Source: UBA965 sp046303375
GTDB lineage: Bacteria; Chloroflexota; Chloroflexia; Chloroflexales; Roseiflexaceae
Reading direction: 5' to 3'
Assembly: GCA_046303375.1 (NCBI GenBank)
Contig: JBKCGB010000104.1
Span: 1-13,274, forward strand
Length of the DNA stretch: 13,274 nucleotides
Shown: in pieces, positions 6,204 through 12,530 of the stretch
How positions within the stretch are numbered: position 1 is the stretch's first letter
Layout of the letters: the number at the start of each line of letters is the position of its first letter
Notes under the pieces: model-generated
Told to the model about the DNA's origin: nothing
The model's input: the letters and a program-made list of their open reading frames with translations, nothing else
Database searches by the model: none
Program-made: the position numbers and the translations under genes

Positions 6204-7592
6204 ATGCGTAATCAGGCGTTTGGCAACGATCAATTATTACTGGGGATAGCCTGTCTGCTGGTGGCTGCTGCACTGCTGTGGTTTGTGGTTGACGATAGCA
6301 GCGTACCACAGCCCGTTGCTGACCAAGTCGTTGCAACGGCAACGGTCACTGTTTCGCCATCGCCCGTTTTTACGGCGCTTGCAAGCATCCTCCCCACTGA
6401 TACGGTGATGCCGACAGTGCAGGCCACGGCAACCATTGAAGTTCCCCTTATTACCCCATCAGATGGCTTTGTTGTCCAAACCCCTGTTGAAACGCCCCCC
6501 GATTTCAATCCGACGGAGAGCACCCCTACTGCTGAACCCACACAACCACTCGATACACCAACTCCCGAAATTATCAATACGCCGGAGCCGACATTTACAC
6601 CTGAACCCACCTTTACACCTGAACCCACCTTTACCGCAACTCCTATTCCTCGTCCACTGGATATTCTGCGCGGCACAGTTCGTTGGAGTGGAGTGGTGGT
6701 CGTCACCAAAGACACACTCGTGAGTAGCGGAGCCGTGTTAATCATCGAACCAGGCACGACAGTGCGCTTTGAGATTGGTATCTCACTGTACGTAGATGGT
6801 TCGCTACAAGCCATCGGTCGCAGTGATGCGCCAATCACGTTGACTGCGGTTCGTTTACCGTGGGGTGGCGTGTTTGTGCGCCCCAAGGCAACTGCACTCT
6901 TTGACACCACGATTATGAGTCGAGCTGGGGCGATGGGTACTGCGCTGTATGCGGAATCAGCCTCGCTTACGGTGCGCAACACCACGCTCAATAGTAATAT
7001 TGGTCAGGTCGTCATCGTTGATGGCACCACAACCATACAGCAGAGTGTATTGCGTGATAACGTGTTGCCGTATGGAGCCATGGTTGATATGAGTGTGCCA
7101 AATGCGGGAACTCTCGTGATTGAGAACTCCCGTATTGGCCCAAATAGCCAAGTCACAGGTGGGTCAGCACTGGCCGTAGTGGCACCAAATATGACGAGTA
7201 TGCTCCGTATGACGCTGAATGGATCGATTTTTACGAGTATCAGCGGGAGCAATCTCCTCATCAACAGTGTGGTTCCCGTTGACGGTGCCATTCAGTGTAA
7301 TGCGTTTGCGTTGGGAGCCATTGGCGTCCAGATCCGTAGTACGCTACCACAGGTGCCGGGGATTGGGATTGCCCTGCGCAACAACGCATTTGAAGGGCAT
7401 AGTGCGGAATTTAGCGGCGCACGTGGTGCGACCAGTGATGTGGCTGTTGACGCCCAAGGCAACTGGTGGAATAGCAGCACGGGTCCGTATGACCCCAAAC
7501 GATATGCGGCCGGCAAGGGAGAGCCAGTTGGGAGCAACGTGGTCGCTGATGGCTGGTTGAGTACACGGCCAGCATGTGCCCCACTCCCATGA
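6204..7592 (+). CDS. membrane-anchored surface protein with Thr/Pro linker and parallel beta-helix domain
   Basis: A 462-residue protein, probably displayed outside the cell. Residues 10-29 are a single hydrophobic segment (LLLGIACLLVAAALLWFVV) after a short N-terminus, best read as an uncleaved anchor; Cys16 does not sit in a good lipobox. Residues about 45-150 are a low-complexity Thr/Pro/Glu linker with repeated TFTPEP units (about 129-143). From about 153 to the end comes a right-handed parallel beta-helix-like domain with short repeating strands (GTVRWSGVVVV, GTTVRFEIG, SLTVRNTTLNSN), ending with the NWWNSSTGP motif (420-428) often found capping such domains. No catalytic residues can be assigned, so an adhesin, polysaccharide-binding or lyase-like role is open. 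The ATG at 6204 has AGGGG seven bases upstream. Its stop overlaps the start of the next gene. Confidence 0.8.
   Translation: MRNQAFGNDQLLLGIACLLVAAALLWFVVDDSSVPQPVADQVVATATVTVSPSPVFTALASILPTDTVMPTVQATATIEVPLITPSDGFVVQTPVETPPDFNPTESTPTAEPTQPLDTPTPEIINTPEPTFTPEPTFTPEPTFTATPIPRPLDILRGTVRWSGVVVVTKDTLVSSGAVLIIEPGTTVRFEIGISLYVDGSLQAIGRSDAPITLTAVRLPWGGVFVRPKATALFDTTIMSRAGAMGTALYAESASLTVRNTTLNSNIGQVVIVDGTTTIQQSVLRDNVLPYGAMVDMSVPNAGTLVIENSRIGPNSQVTGGSALAVVAPNMTSMLRMTLNGSIFTSISGSNLLINSVVPVDGAIQCNAFALGAIGVQIRSTLPQVPGIGIALRNNAFEGHSAEFSGARGATSDVAVDAQGNWWNSSTGPYDPKRYAAGKGEPVGSNVVADGWLSTRPACAPLP
6591..6626 (+). repeat. 18-bp coding tandem repeat (TFTPEP units)
   Basis: Two adjacent 18-base units (6591-6608 and 6609-6626) differ at only two positions and encode Thr-Phe-Thr-Pro-Glu-Pro each time. 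A further partial unit continues to about 6635. They form the densest part of the linker of the beta-helix protein and could gain or lose units by slippage without breaking the frame. Confidence 0.75.
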
Positions 7593-8620
7593 CCAGGGCT
7601 ACAACACTCGCTAGTATTCTTGATACAGGCATTGCGCAGCGCGTCTTTCCTGGTGCCGTGGCTGCTGTTGCTGATCGTGATGGTGCCATCACAGTGGCTC
7701 GTGGCGGTTTTCACTATGATGAGGATAGCCTGCGTGTGACTACAGCGACGTGCTACGATTTGGCCTCACTTACCAAAATTGTGACGGCCACCGCCGTGTT
7801 GCGGCTGTGTGCTCAAGGCGTGCTCCGAATGGATGCACCTGTGACCGCTTTTCTGCCACAGAGTGCTGCCCGCGATGTGACAATTTGGCACCTGCTCACG
7901 CATACCTCGGGGCGTGACGTGCGCCTATCGAGCGTTGCTACTGCTGGTGCCGATGCGTTGTGGCAGGCGGTGCTCACCTGTGCGCCGACGCACGTGCCGG
8001 GTAGTCGGGTGGCCTACGCCAATGTCAACACGCTGCTCCTCGGACGCATCCTCGAGCAGCTCTGCTATCAACCCTTGGCAACAGTGCTCACTCAGCAGGT
8101 ACTCGTCCCAGCGGGTATGACACAGACACGATTCAATCCGGTCAGCGCGGACCATGCGCTGATTCCCCCTACAGAGCATACAGCTGAACGTGGTGTGGTG
8201 CAGGGCGTGGTCCATGATGAAAGTACGGCGGCACTGGGTGGAGTTGCTGGGCATGCGGGTCTCTTTGGCAATGCCGCCGACTTGATTGCCTTTGGGGGGG
8301 CCTGGCTTGCGACACTCAACGGTGCGGGTCCGTGGGGGATTACGCCGGCGCTCGCACAAGCCGCCATCCAGAATCATAGCCCAGCTGGACAGCTCGGTTG
8401 TGGCCTCGGGTGGATGGTTGCACGTGACAACTTCATGGCACCGGCCGTGATACACGATACGGCGGCTCATACAGGATTTACTGGGCCGGTGATTGCTATC
8501 GTGCCACGCCTGGCACAGACGTGGGTCGTCTTGAGCAATCGCACCTGGCCACAGCGGACGGTGCCACCACAACACCACGGCGTGACACAGCAAATATCGG
8601 CGGCGCTCGGGGCGCCATGA
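7589..8620 (+). CDS. serine hydrolase of the beta-lactamase (class C/EstB-like) superfamily
   Basis: A 343-residue serine hydrolase of the Pfam Beta-lactamase type (PF00144), which covers class C beta-lactamases, DD-peptidases and esterases. All three active-site motifs are present: SLTK (60-63, nucleophile Ser60 and Lys63), YAN (143-145) and HTG (294-296). GHAGLFGNAADL (221-232) is also typical. There is no signal peptide, so it is predicted to be cytoplasmic; this argues against a periplasmic-type beta-lactamase and for an esterase- or amidase-like enzyme of unknown substrate. I chose the ATG at 7589 because it overlaps the previous gene's stop as ATGA; an ATG at 7574 would add five residues, and neither has a clear Shine-Dalgarno. 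The last codons (Gly-Ala-Pro-stop) lie inside the first copy of a hairpin repeat. Confidence 0.88.
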   Translation: MTRATTLASILDTGIAQRVFPGAVAAVADRDGAITVARGGFHYDEDSLRVTTATCYDLASLTKIVTATAVLRLCAQGVLRMDAPVTAFLPQSAARDVTIWHLLTHTSGRDVRLSSVATAGADALWQAVLTCAPTHVPGSRVAYANVNTLLLGRILEQLCYQPLATVLTQQVLVPAGMTQTRFNPVSADHALIPPTEHTAERGVVQGVVHDESTAALGGVAGHAGLFGNAADLIAFGGAWLATLNGAGPWGITPALAQAAIQNHSPAGQLGCGLGWMVARDNFMAPAVIHDTAAHTGFTGPVIAIVPRLAQTWVVLSNRTWPQRTVPPQHHGVTQQISAALGAP

Positions 8621-8691
8621 AATGACTCTGGGGCGCCATAAAATGACGCCCCTACTGCATACCACGGGGCGCCATGGAATGACGCCCCTAC
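8609..8691. repeat. cluster of three short hairpin repeats at a convergent gene junction
   Basis: The unit is GGGGCGCCAT, two or three variable bases, then ATGACGCCCC and TAC. Copy 1 (8609-8626) keeps only the left arm and ATGAC; copies 2 (8630-8655) and 3 (8666-8691) are complete. Each full copy folds with GGGGCG/CGCCCC and CAT/ATG paired across one C/A mismatch. The tips differ (GAA, AAA, GGA) while the arms are constant. The TGA of the serine hydrolase (8618-8620) lies in copy 1 and the TAG of mutY (8690-8688) lies in copy 3. This resembles a dispersed REP- or MITE-like intergenic repeat. There is no U-run, so it is not a standard terminator. Confidence 0.8.
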
Positions 8692-9584
8692 AGGGGTAAA
8701 TGCACCATATCGCCATCTATTGACACCAATTGATCGCGTACCAATCCGGCGATGATGGTGGTCAATTTGGCTTCGTCGACGCTGATACCATGTGTGGCGA
8801 GCATTTCTTGGAGCGCATGTCGGGTCTGGGGGGCGGCGCGCAAGGCGTCGATGATGCGCCCGCGCATAAAGCGATTGGAACCGACAAATGGCGCATCTTT
8901 GCGTTCGGCGACGCGCCGTGGCGCAGGTGCCGGCAGTGGTGTGAGTGCCATGTCGGCATCGCGGCGGGCAGCATAGTCGCGGCAATCACTCCGCACGGGG
9001 CAGTGTGGGCACTTGGGTGATTTGGCGGTACAGATAACCGCACCTAGCTCCATGATGGACTGATTCCATGCCCAGCCTTGGCCTGGTGGTACCTGGCTGG
9101 CTGCCAGCTGGATGAGTTCCTGTTCGGCTGGGATGGGTTGGTGCGGATCGCTCCAGAGCCGGATGACCACACGCCGGATGTTGGTATCGAGGAAGGCCAC
9201 ATCCTGCTCAAAGGCAAAACAGGCGATGGCCCCCGATGTATAAGCGCCGATGCCTGGCAGAGCCTTGAGGGCCACTACATCACGTGGGAATGTGCCAGTG
9301 TACTGCGTGACGACCGCCTGTGCCGTGCGTTGCAAATAAATCGCGCGCCGATTGTAGCCGAGCCCCTGCCAGGCCGTGATAACGGCGCTCGTGGGGGCAT
9401 TGGCCAGGGCATGCACGTCGGGGAATTGCGCCAAAAAGGCGTGATATTTGGGGATGACACGCTCGACCTGCGTCTGCTGCAGCATCAGCTCGGACACCAA
9501 AATGCGGTAGGGGTCACGCGTATGCCGCCACGGCAAGTCGCGTCCATGTGTGGTAAACCAGGCCAGCAGCGCTGACGCAATCAT
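8688..9584 (-). CDS. mutY: A/G-specific adenine DNA glycosylase
   Basis: Removes adenine mispaired with 8-oxoguanine, protecting against G:C to T:A mutation. It has 298 residues. The HhH-GPD fold is clear: Glu32 in SELMLQQTQV, helix-hairpin-helix LPGIGAYTSGAI (109-120) and catalytic Asp133 in LDTNIRRV. Tyr115 stands where EndoIII has its catalytic Lys, which fits a monofunctional MutY-type enzyme. The 4Fe-4S ligands are Cys185, Cys192, Cys195 and Cys201 (C-X6-C-X2-C-X5-C). The usual Nudix-like C-terminal 8-oxoG-reading domain (E. coli enzyme 350 residues) is missing; instead residues about 233-298 look like a small winged helix. The ATG at 9584 overlaps the DUF1385 stop as ATGA, so the two are translationally coupled. 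The stop codon is supplied by a hairpin repeat. Confidence 0.93.
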   Translation of the reverse strand: MIASALLAWFTTHGRDLPWRHTRDPYRILVSELMLQQTQVERVIPKYHAFLAQFPDVHALANAPTSAVITAWQGLGYNRRAIYLQRTAQAVVTQYTGTFPRDVVALKALPGIGAYTSGAIACFAFEQDVAFLDTNIRRVVIRLWSDPHQPIPAEQELIQLAASQVPPGQGWAWNQSIMELGAVICTAKSPKCPHCPVRSDCRDYAARRDADMALTPLPAPAPRRVAERKDAPFVGSNRFMRGRIIDALRAAPQTRHALQEMLATHGISVDEAKLTTIIAGLVRDQLVSIDGDMVHLPL

Positions 9585-10513
9585 GACACCACAAATCCGC
9601 TGGTCGGTGCATCAATACCCATCCCGAGGCTGCTGTCGTAGCTGGTGGGGAGGGCGTTGTCTGCTGCCAGCACAGGCAAGAGTGCGGCAATGGCGACTTC
9701 GAGCATGCTGTCGTCGGGCTCACGGGTGGTCAAATGCTGTAATGCGAGTGATGGAGCAACCAGCCAGCGCACCCAGGTGCGGTGGTAGTTGGCGGCAGTC
9801 AGGCGGAGTAGCTCAAATGAAATCCCAGCAATCACGGGGATGAGTACCAAGCGAGAGATGATTTTGGGTAGGAGCGAGAGATCCGCAAAGATGGCAAAAA
9901 TCGGGATACTCAGCACCACTACCACCAGCAAAAAGCTGGTGCCACAGCGAGGATGGATGAGTGTCTGCTGGCGGACATGGGCGACATCGAGGGGCAAGCC
10001 GGCTTCGTAGGCGTTGATGGCCTTGTGCTCGGCACCGTGATAGCCATAGACCCGCTGAATATCGGGGATGCGCCCGATGAGGAGCAGGTATGCAATAAAA
10101 ATCACCAGCTGGAAGACGTTTTCAATCACGATAACCAGCAGATTCGATATGCCGAGAAAGGTGAGTCCATTGGCGAGGAGCAAGGGCAAGGCAAAAAAGA
10201 GCCCAAATGCAAACAAGAGCGAGAGTGCCACCCCACCCGCTGATTCACCATCGCTAGGGCGCTCATCGGCGGGCAGCCCGGCAGCAGCGGCCACGTTGAG
10301 TGCCCGAATCCCCAGGTTGAGCGTGTCCCATAGCAACAGTACACCACGCACGAGTGGAATGGACTCAAGGCGAGTACGACGGGTCTGATTGAGTGCCTCG
10401 TGGAAGGTGGTAATACTGTTGTCAGGCAGGCGCACTGCCACAGTGGCACGCGCTAGACCGCGCATCATTACGCCATCGATGACGGCTTGGCCACCGTAGT
10501 TGATTTTGGTCAT
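9581..10513 (-). CDS. DUF1385 (YqhQ-like) membrane protein
   Basis: A 310-residue multi-pass membrane protein of the DUF1385 family (Bacillus YqhQ type), whose molecular function I cannot state. It starts with the family signature YGGQAVIDGVMMRG (6-19). Hydrophobic segments lie at about 93-118, 121-147, 194-212 and 219-235. Conserved polar motifs are GYHGAEHKAINAYE (157-170), between segments 2 and 3, and HPRCGTSF (187-194), whose His/Glu/Cys residues suggest a metal or catalytic site. The family ending EPDD-MLEVAIAAL is present, followed by about 30 extra residues. The ATG at 10513 has GAGGA about six bases upstream. It overlaps mutY by four bases and follows the two-TM protein by 41 bases. 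Confidence 0.92.
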   Translation of the reverse strand: MTKINYGGQAVIDGVMMRGLARATVAVRLPDNSITTFHEALNQTRRTRLESIPLVRGVLLLWDTLNLGIRALNVAAAAGLPADERPSDGESAGGVALSLLFAFGLFFALPLLLANGLTFLGISNLLVIVIENVFQLVIFIAYLLLIGRIPDIQRVYGYHGAEHKAINAYEAGLPLDVAHVRQQTLIHPRCGTSFLLVVVVLSIPIFAIFADLSLLPKIISRLVLIPVIAGISFELLRLTAANYHRTWVRWLVAPSLALQHLTTREPDDSMLEVAIAALLPVLAADNALPTSYDSSLGMGIDAPTSGFVVS

Positions 10514-10554
10514 GCTAGTTCCTCAGTGCCTAGGGGATACGCGAGTTGCGTGGT

Positions 10555-11082
10555 CTAGGCGTGATCGTCGTCTTCTGATTTATGGGTGTTTTTACCGATG
10601 ACACTGTCTGCCATGCGTTGCCCAAGCACCGTGGCTGCAGCTTTGACACCGCTAAACAGACTACTAATCTGAATCGCGGGTTTGACTACTTCTTGTGAAA
10701 TAATCTCGGCGGCCGTCGATACCGAGGCAGTCGTCTTTTTGACATCGTCGGTGACACTCGACGTCTTGGCAAGAATATCATCCACTTTGGTGCTGATTTC
10801 TTCGAGTTTGGGGATAAGCGACACGCGTGCGGTGGTGTCGATGGCTTTGACCGCATACAAAATTGCCACTGCCACAAGCGCCATGGCAATGGCACCAATC
10901 AGCTGAAACAATGCGAGCAGGATGATGGATAGATCGCGCACGACTTCACGAAAGCCCGGATAGATGACGGTCAGCACCACGAAAATGATACACAGCAAGA
11001 CAAAAATACCGCCACCAATGGCCAACCAGCGTGTCATGCCACTGGATGAGGGTGTCGTATTTGGTTCGGGAAAATCGTGCAT
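10555..11082 (-). CDS. two-TM protein with coiled-coil tail (DUF948-like)
   Basis: A 175-residue protein I can only describe. Two long hydrophobic helices lie at 19-41 and 51-77, joined by a short loop. A long amphipathic helical stretch at about 88-152 (LIPKLEEISTKVDDILAKTS and onward) resembles the coiled coils of DUF948 proteins or receptor signalling helices. The tail is charged (KSEDDDHA). The ATG at 11082 has AAGGAG eight bases upstream; the same frame is open further up but reads as Cys/His/Arg-rich noise overlapping the next gene, so I reject the longer form. It sits 23 bases after the small membrane protein and 41 bases before DUF1385, in the mnmA-mutY operon. It may have a membrane-scaffold role. 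Confidence 0.78.
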   Translation of the reverse strand: MHDFPEPNTTPSSSGMTRWLAIGGGIFVLLCIIFVVLTVIYPGFREVVRDLSIILLALFQLIGAIAMALVAVAILYAVKAIDTTARVSLIPKLEEISTKVDDILAKTSSVTDDVKKTTASVSTAAEIISQEVVKPAIQISSLFSGVKAAATVLGQRMADSVIGKNTHKSEDDDHA

Positions 11083-11105
11083 GGCAGGGCTCCTTCCCTT
11101 GTGCG

Positions 11106-11372
11106 TCAAACTGGCTCGCTGGTCGTATTGCTTACACGGGCAGCGATGATGATGCCAACCCATGCACCGAGCGATGTCTCGATGAGATGCACATTGGCGG
11201 GCGATGGGAAGGCATCGCCGAAATCGAGCCCGACCACGTGGATGAGTACAACACCAATCAGACTCGCCAGCCAAAACACGGGCAGCTGCAACATGCTTTT
11301 GCCAGCAATGGCGTGCGCTAAAGTGGCATGAAACGTGGTTACGAGCACTAACAGGAGTGGTATAGGTGACAT
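11106..11372 (-). CDS. small three-TM membrane protein, unknown function
   Basis: An 88-residue, strongly hydrophobic protein with predicted membrane helices at about 3-22, 31-49 and 62-79, and polar residues confined to a central loop (LDFGDAFPSPANVH) and the tail. It starts three bases after the mnmA stop and ends 23 bases before the next gene, so it is tightly packed in the operon, which is the main reason to believe it is real. The ribosome site is poor: GGAGGG lies about 15 bases upstream, inside the end of mnmA, so translation may be coupled. I do not recognise the family. Confidence 0.72.
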   Translation of the reverse strand: MSPIPLLLVLVTTFHATLAHAIAGKSMLQLPVFWLASLIGVVLIHVVGLDFGDAFPSPANVHLIETSLGAWVGIIIAARVSNTTSEPV

Positions 11373-11375
11373 AAC

Positions 11376-12437
11376 CTAGGCGAGAATCCGCCCTCCTCCA
11401 ATCACTTCGTCATCGCGATACAACACGGCTGACTGCCCAGGGGAAATCCCATCCTGTGGCGTATCAAAATGAATCTCGATGGTGCTATCACCCGTCACGA
11501 CTGCCCGTGCAGGAGCAGCATCTGCATGCGAGCGACTCTGTATCGCACACACAAACTGCGTGTCGGGTGGCGTCCCCGCCACATAGGTGACGCGGTCAAC
11601 GCAAATGGTCGCCTTGCGCAAATCGGCTGCCGGCCCTACCACTACCGTGTTGCTGTCGGCGTCGATATGAGTGACAAACAGCGGCGACCCCACGGCGATG
11701 CCCAAACCACGGCGCTGGCCGACGGTATAGAGGGGGATGCCTTGGTGGGCACCGAGCTTTTGGCCAGTGCTATCCACGATATCGCCGGGCATAAAGGCCT
11801 CGGGGCGCTGACTTTTCACAAATGAGCGATAATCACGATCCGGCACAAAGCAGATATCCTGACTCTCTGGCCGCTCGGCGGTGGCCAAGCCCATCTCGTT
11901 GGCCATGGCGCGTACCTGCGGCTTGGTGAGTCCACCGAGTGGGAAGAGCAAGCGAGCCAGCTCGGCCTGCCCCAGCATGTGCAGCACGTAGGACTGGTCT
12001 TTGCGCAGGTCAGCACTGCGGTACAAATGCCACTGGCCGTCGCGCTGTTCGTTGCGCACGTAGTGGCCTGTCGCCAATGCATCAAAGCCGAGCAGCTGGG
12101 CACGCTCGAGCAACGCCTTGAATTTGACGTCGCGGTTGCAGGCCAGACACGGATTGGGCGTCATGCCGTGCGTATATTCGTCCGCAAAGTAGTTGATGAC
12201 GTGCTTGCGGAAATCTTTCTGGTAATTAAACACATAATACGGGATGCCGAGCTGCGCACAGACGCGCCGTGCCCCTGATACCATTTCCATGGAGCAGCAG
12301 CGACTCTCGACCATTTTGTCGTTGTCGCCCTCCCACAGATGCATCGTCACACCCGTCACATCGTGACCGGCGTGGTGCAACATGGCAGCCACCACCGAAC
12401 TATCCACACCGCCACTCATGGCGACCATCACACGCAT
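11376..12437 (-). CDS. mnmA: tRNA-specific 2-thiouridylase MnmA
   Basis: Thiolates the wobble uridine (U34) of tRNAs for Lys, Glu and Gln, using ATP and sulfur relayed from a cysteine desulfurase. The product has 353 residues. The PP-loop ATP site is SGGVDSS (8-14). The active-site segment TPNPCLACNRDVKF (93-106) carries Cys97 and Cys100, and the partner Cys196 lies in ESQDICFVP. The C-terminal part has the YTVGQRRGLG tRNA-binding/beta-barrel motif and ends in GGGRI. I chose the ATG at 12437 because GAGAGGG lies six bases upstream; a TTG at 12452 would add five residues and put that site inside the gene. It is the first gene of the five-gene operon ending with mutY and has a consensus -10 upstream. 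Confidence 0.96.
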   Translation of the reverse strand: MRVMVAMSGGVDSSVVAAMLHHAGHDVTGVTMHLWEGDNDKMVESRCCSMEMVSGARRVCAQLGIPYYVFNYQKDFRKHVINYFADEYTHGMTPNPCLACNRDVKFKALLERAQLLGFDALATGHYVRNEQRDGQWHLYRSADLRKDQSYVLHMLGQAELARLLFPLGGLTKPQVRAMANEMGLATAERPESQDICFVPDRDYRSFVKSQRPEAFMPGDIVDSTGQKLGAHQGIPLYTVGQRRGLGIAVGSPLFVTHIDADSNTVVVGPAADLRKATICVDRVTYVAGTPPDTQFVCAIQSRSHADAAPARAVVTGDSTIEIHFDTPQDGISPGQSAVLYRDDEVIGGGRILA

Positions 12438-12479
12438 GTCAAACCCTCTCAACAGGTCATGAAACCCTATACACCCCGT

Positions 12480-12485
12480 ATTATA
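12480..12485 (-). promoter_or_regulatory. candidate -10 element for the mnmA-mutY operon
   Basis: The minus strand reads a perfect TATAAT (12485 to 12480), 42 bases before the mnmA ATG. The -35 position is poor (GGCACT at 17 bases, TGGCAC at 18) and falls in a hairpin. The start would be near 12473. This is the only promoter-like site seen ahead of the five genes. Confidence 0.5.
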
Positions 12486-12492
12486 CCCGATG

Positions 12493-12514
12493 CCTCATAG
12501 CAAGTGCCATGAGG
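12493..12514 (-). other. hairpin between mevalonate kinase and mnmA
   Basis: CCTCAT (12493-12498) and ATGAGG (12509-12514) form a 6-bp stem with an inner GC/GC pair and an AAGT tip. It follows the kinase stop by 17 bases on the minus strand but has no U-run, so termination is uncertain. It overlaps the -35 region for mnmA. Confidence 0.35.
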
Positions 12515-12530
12515 AAGGCATGAATGTCAT

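Noticed and set aside
6204..6266. lipoprotein signal at Cys16 of the beta-helix protein
   Set aside because: The residues before the Cys (L-G-I-A) do not give the usual lipobox spacing, and hydrophobic residues continue well beyond the Cys.
6230..6991. 253-codon minus-strand frame with SGVKVGSGV-like repeats
   Set aside because: The repeats are the mirror image of the TFTPEP linker codons of the beta-helix gene, which has the better ribosome site, anchor and C-terminal motif.
7589..8620. antibiotic-resistance beta-lactamase
   Set aside because: The three motifs are shared with many esterases and peptidases, there is no signal peptide, and the context is chromosomal housekeeping.
8609..8691. 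CRISPR array
   Set aside because: There are only three short palindromic units with no spacers of constant length and no cas genes nearby.
7925..8716. 263-codon minus-strand frame over the serine hydrolase and repeats
   Set aside because: It is antisense to a protein with all three serine beta-lactamase motifs, and its product is Arg/Cys/His-rich without a fold signature.
11083..11274. 64-residue N-terminal extension of the two-TM protein
   Set aside because: It overlaps the small membrane protein gene in another frame, has noise-like composition, and a strong AAGGAG precedes the internal ATG at 11082.
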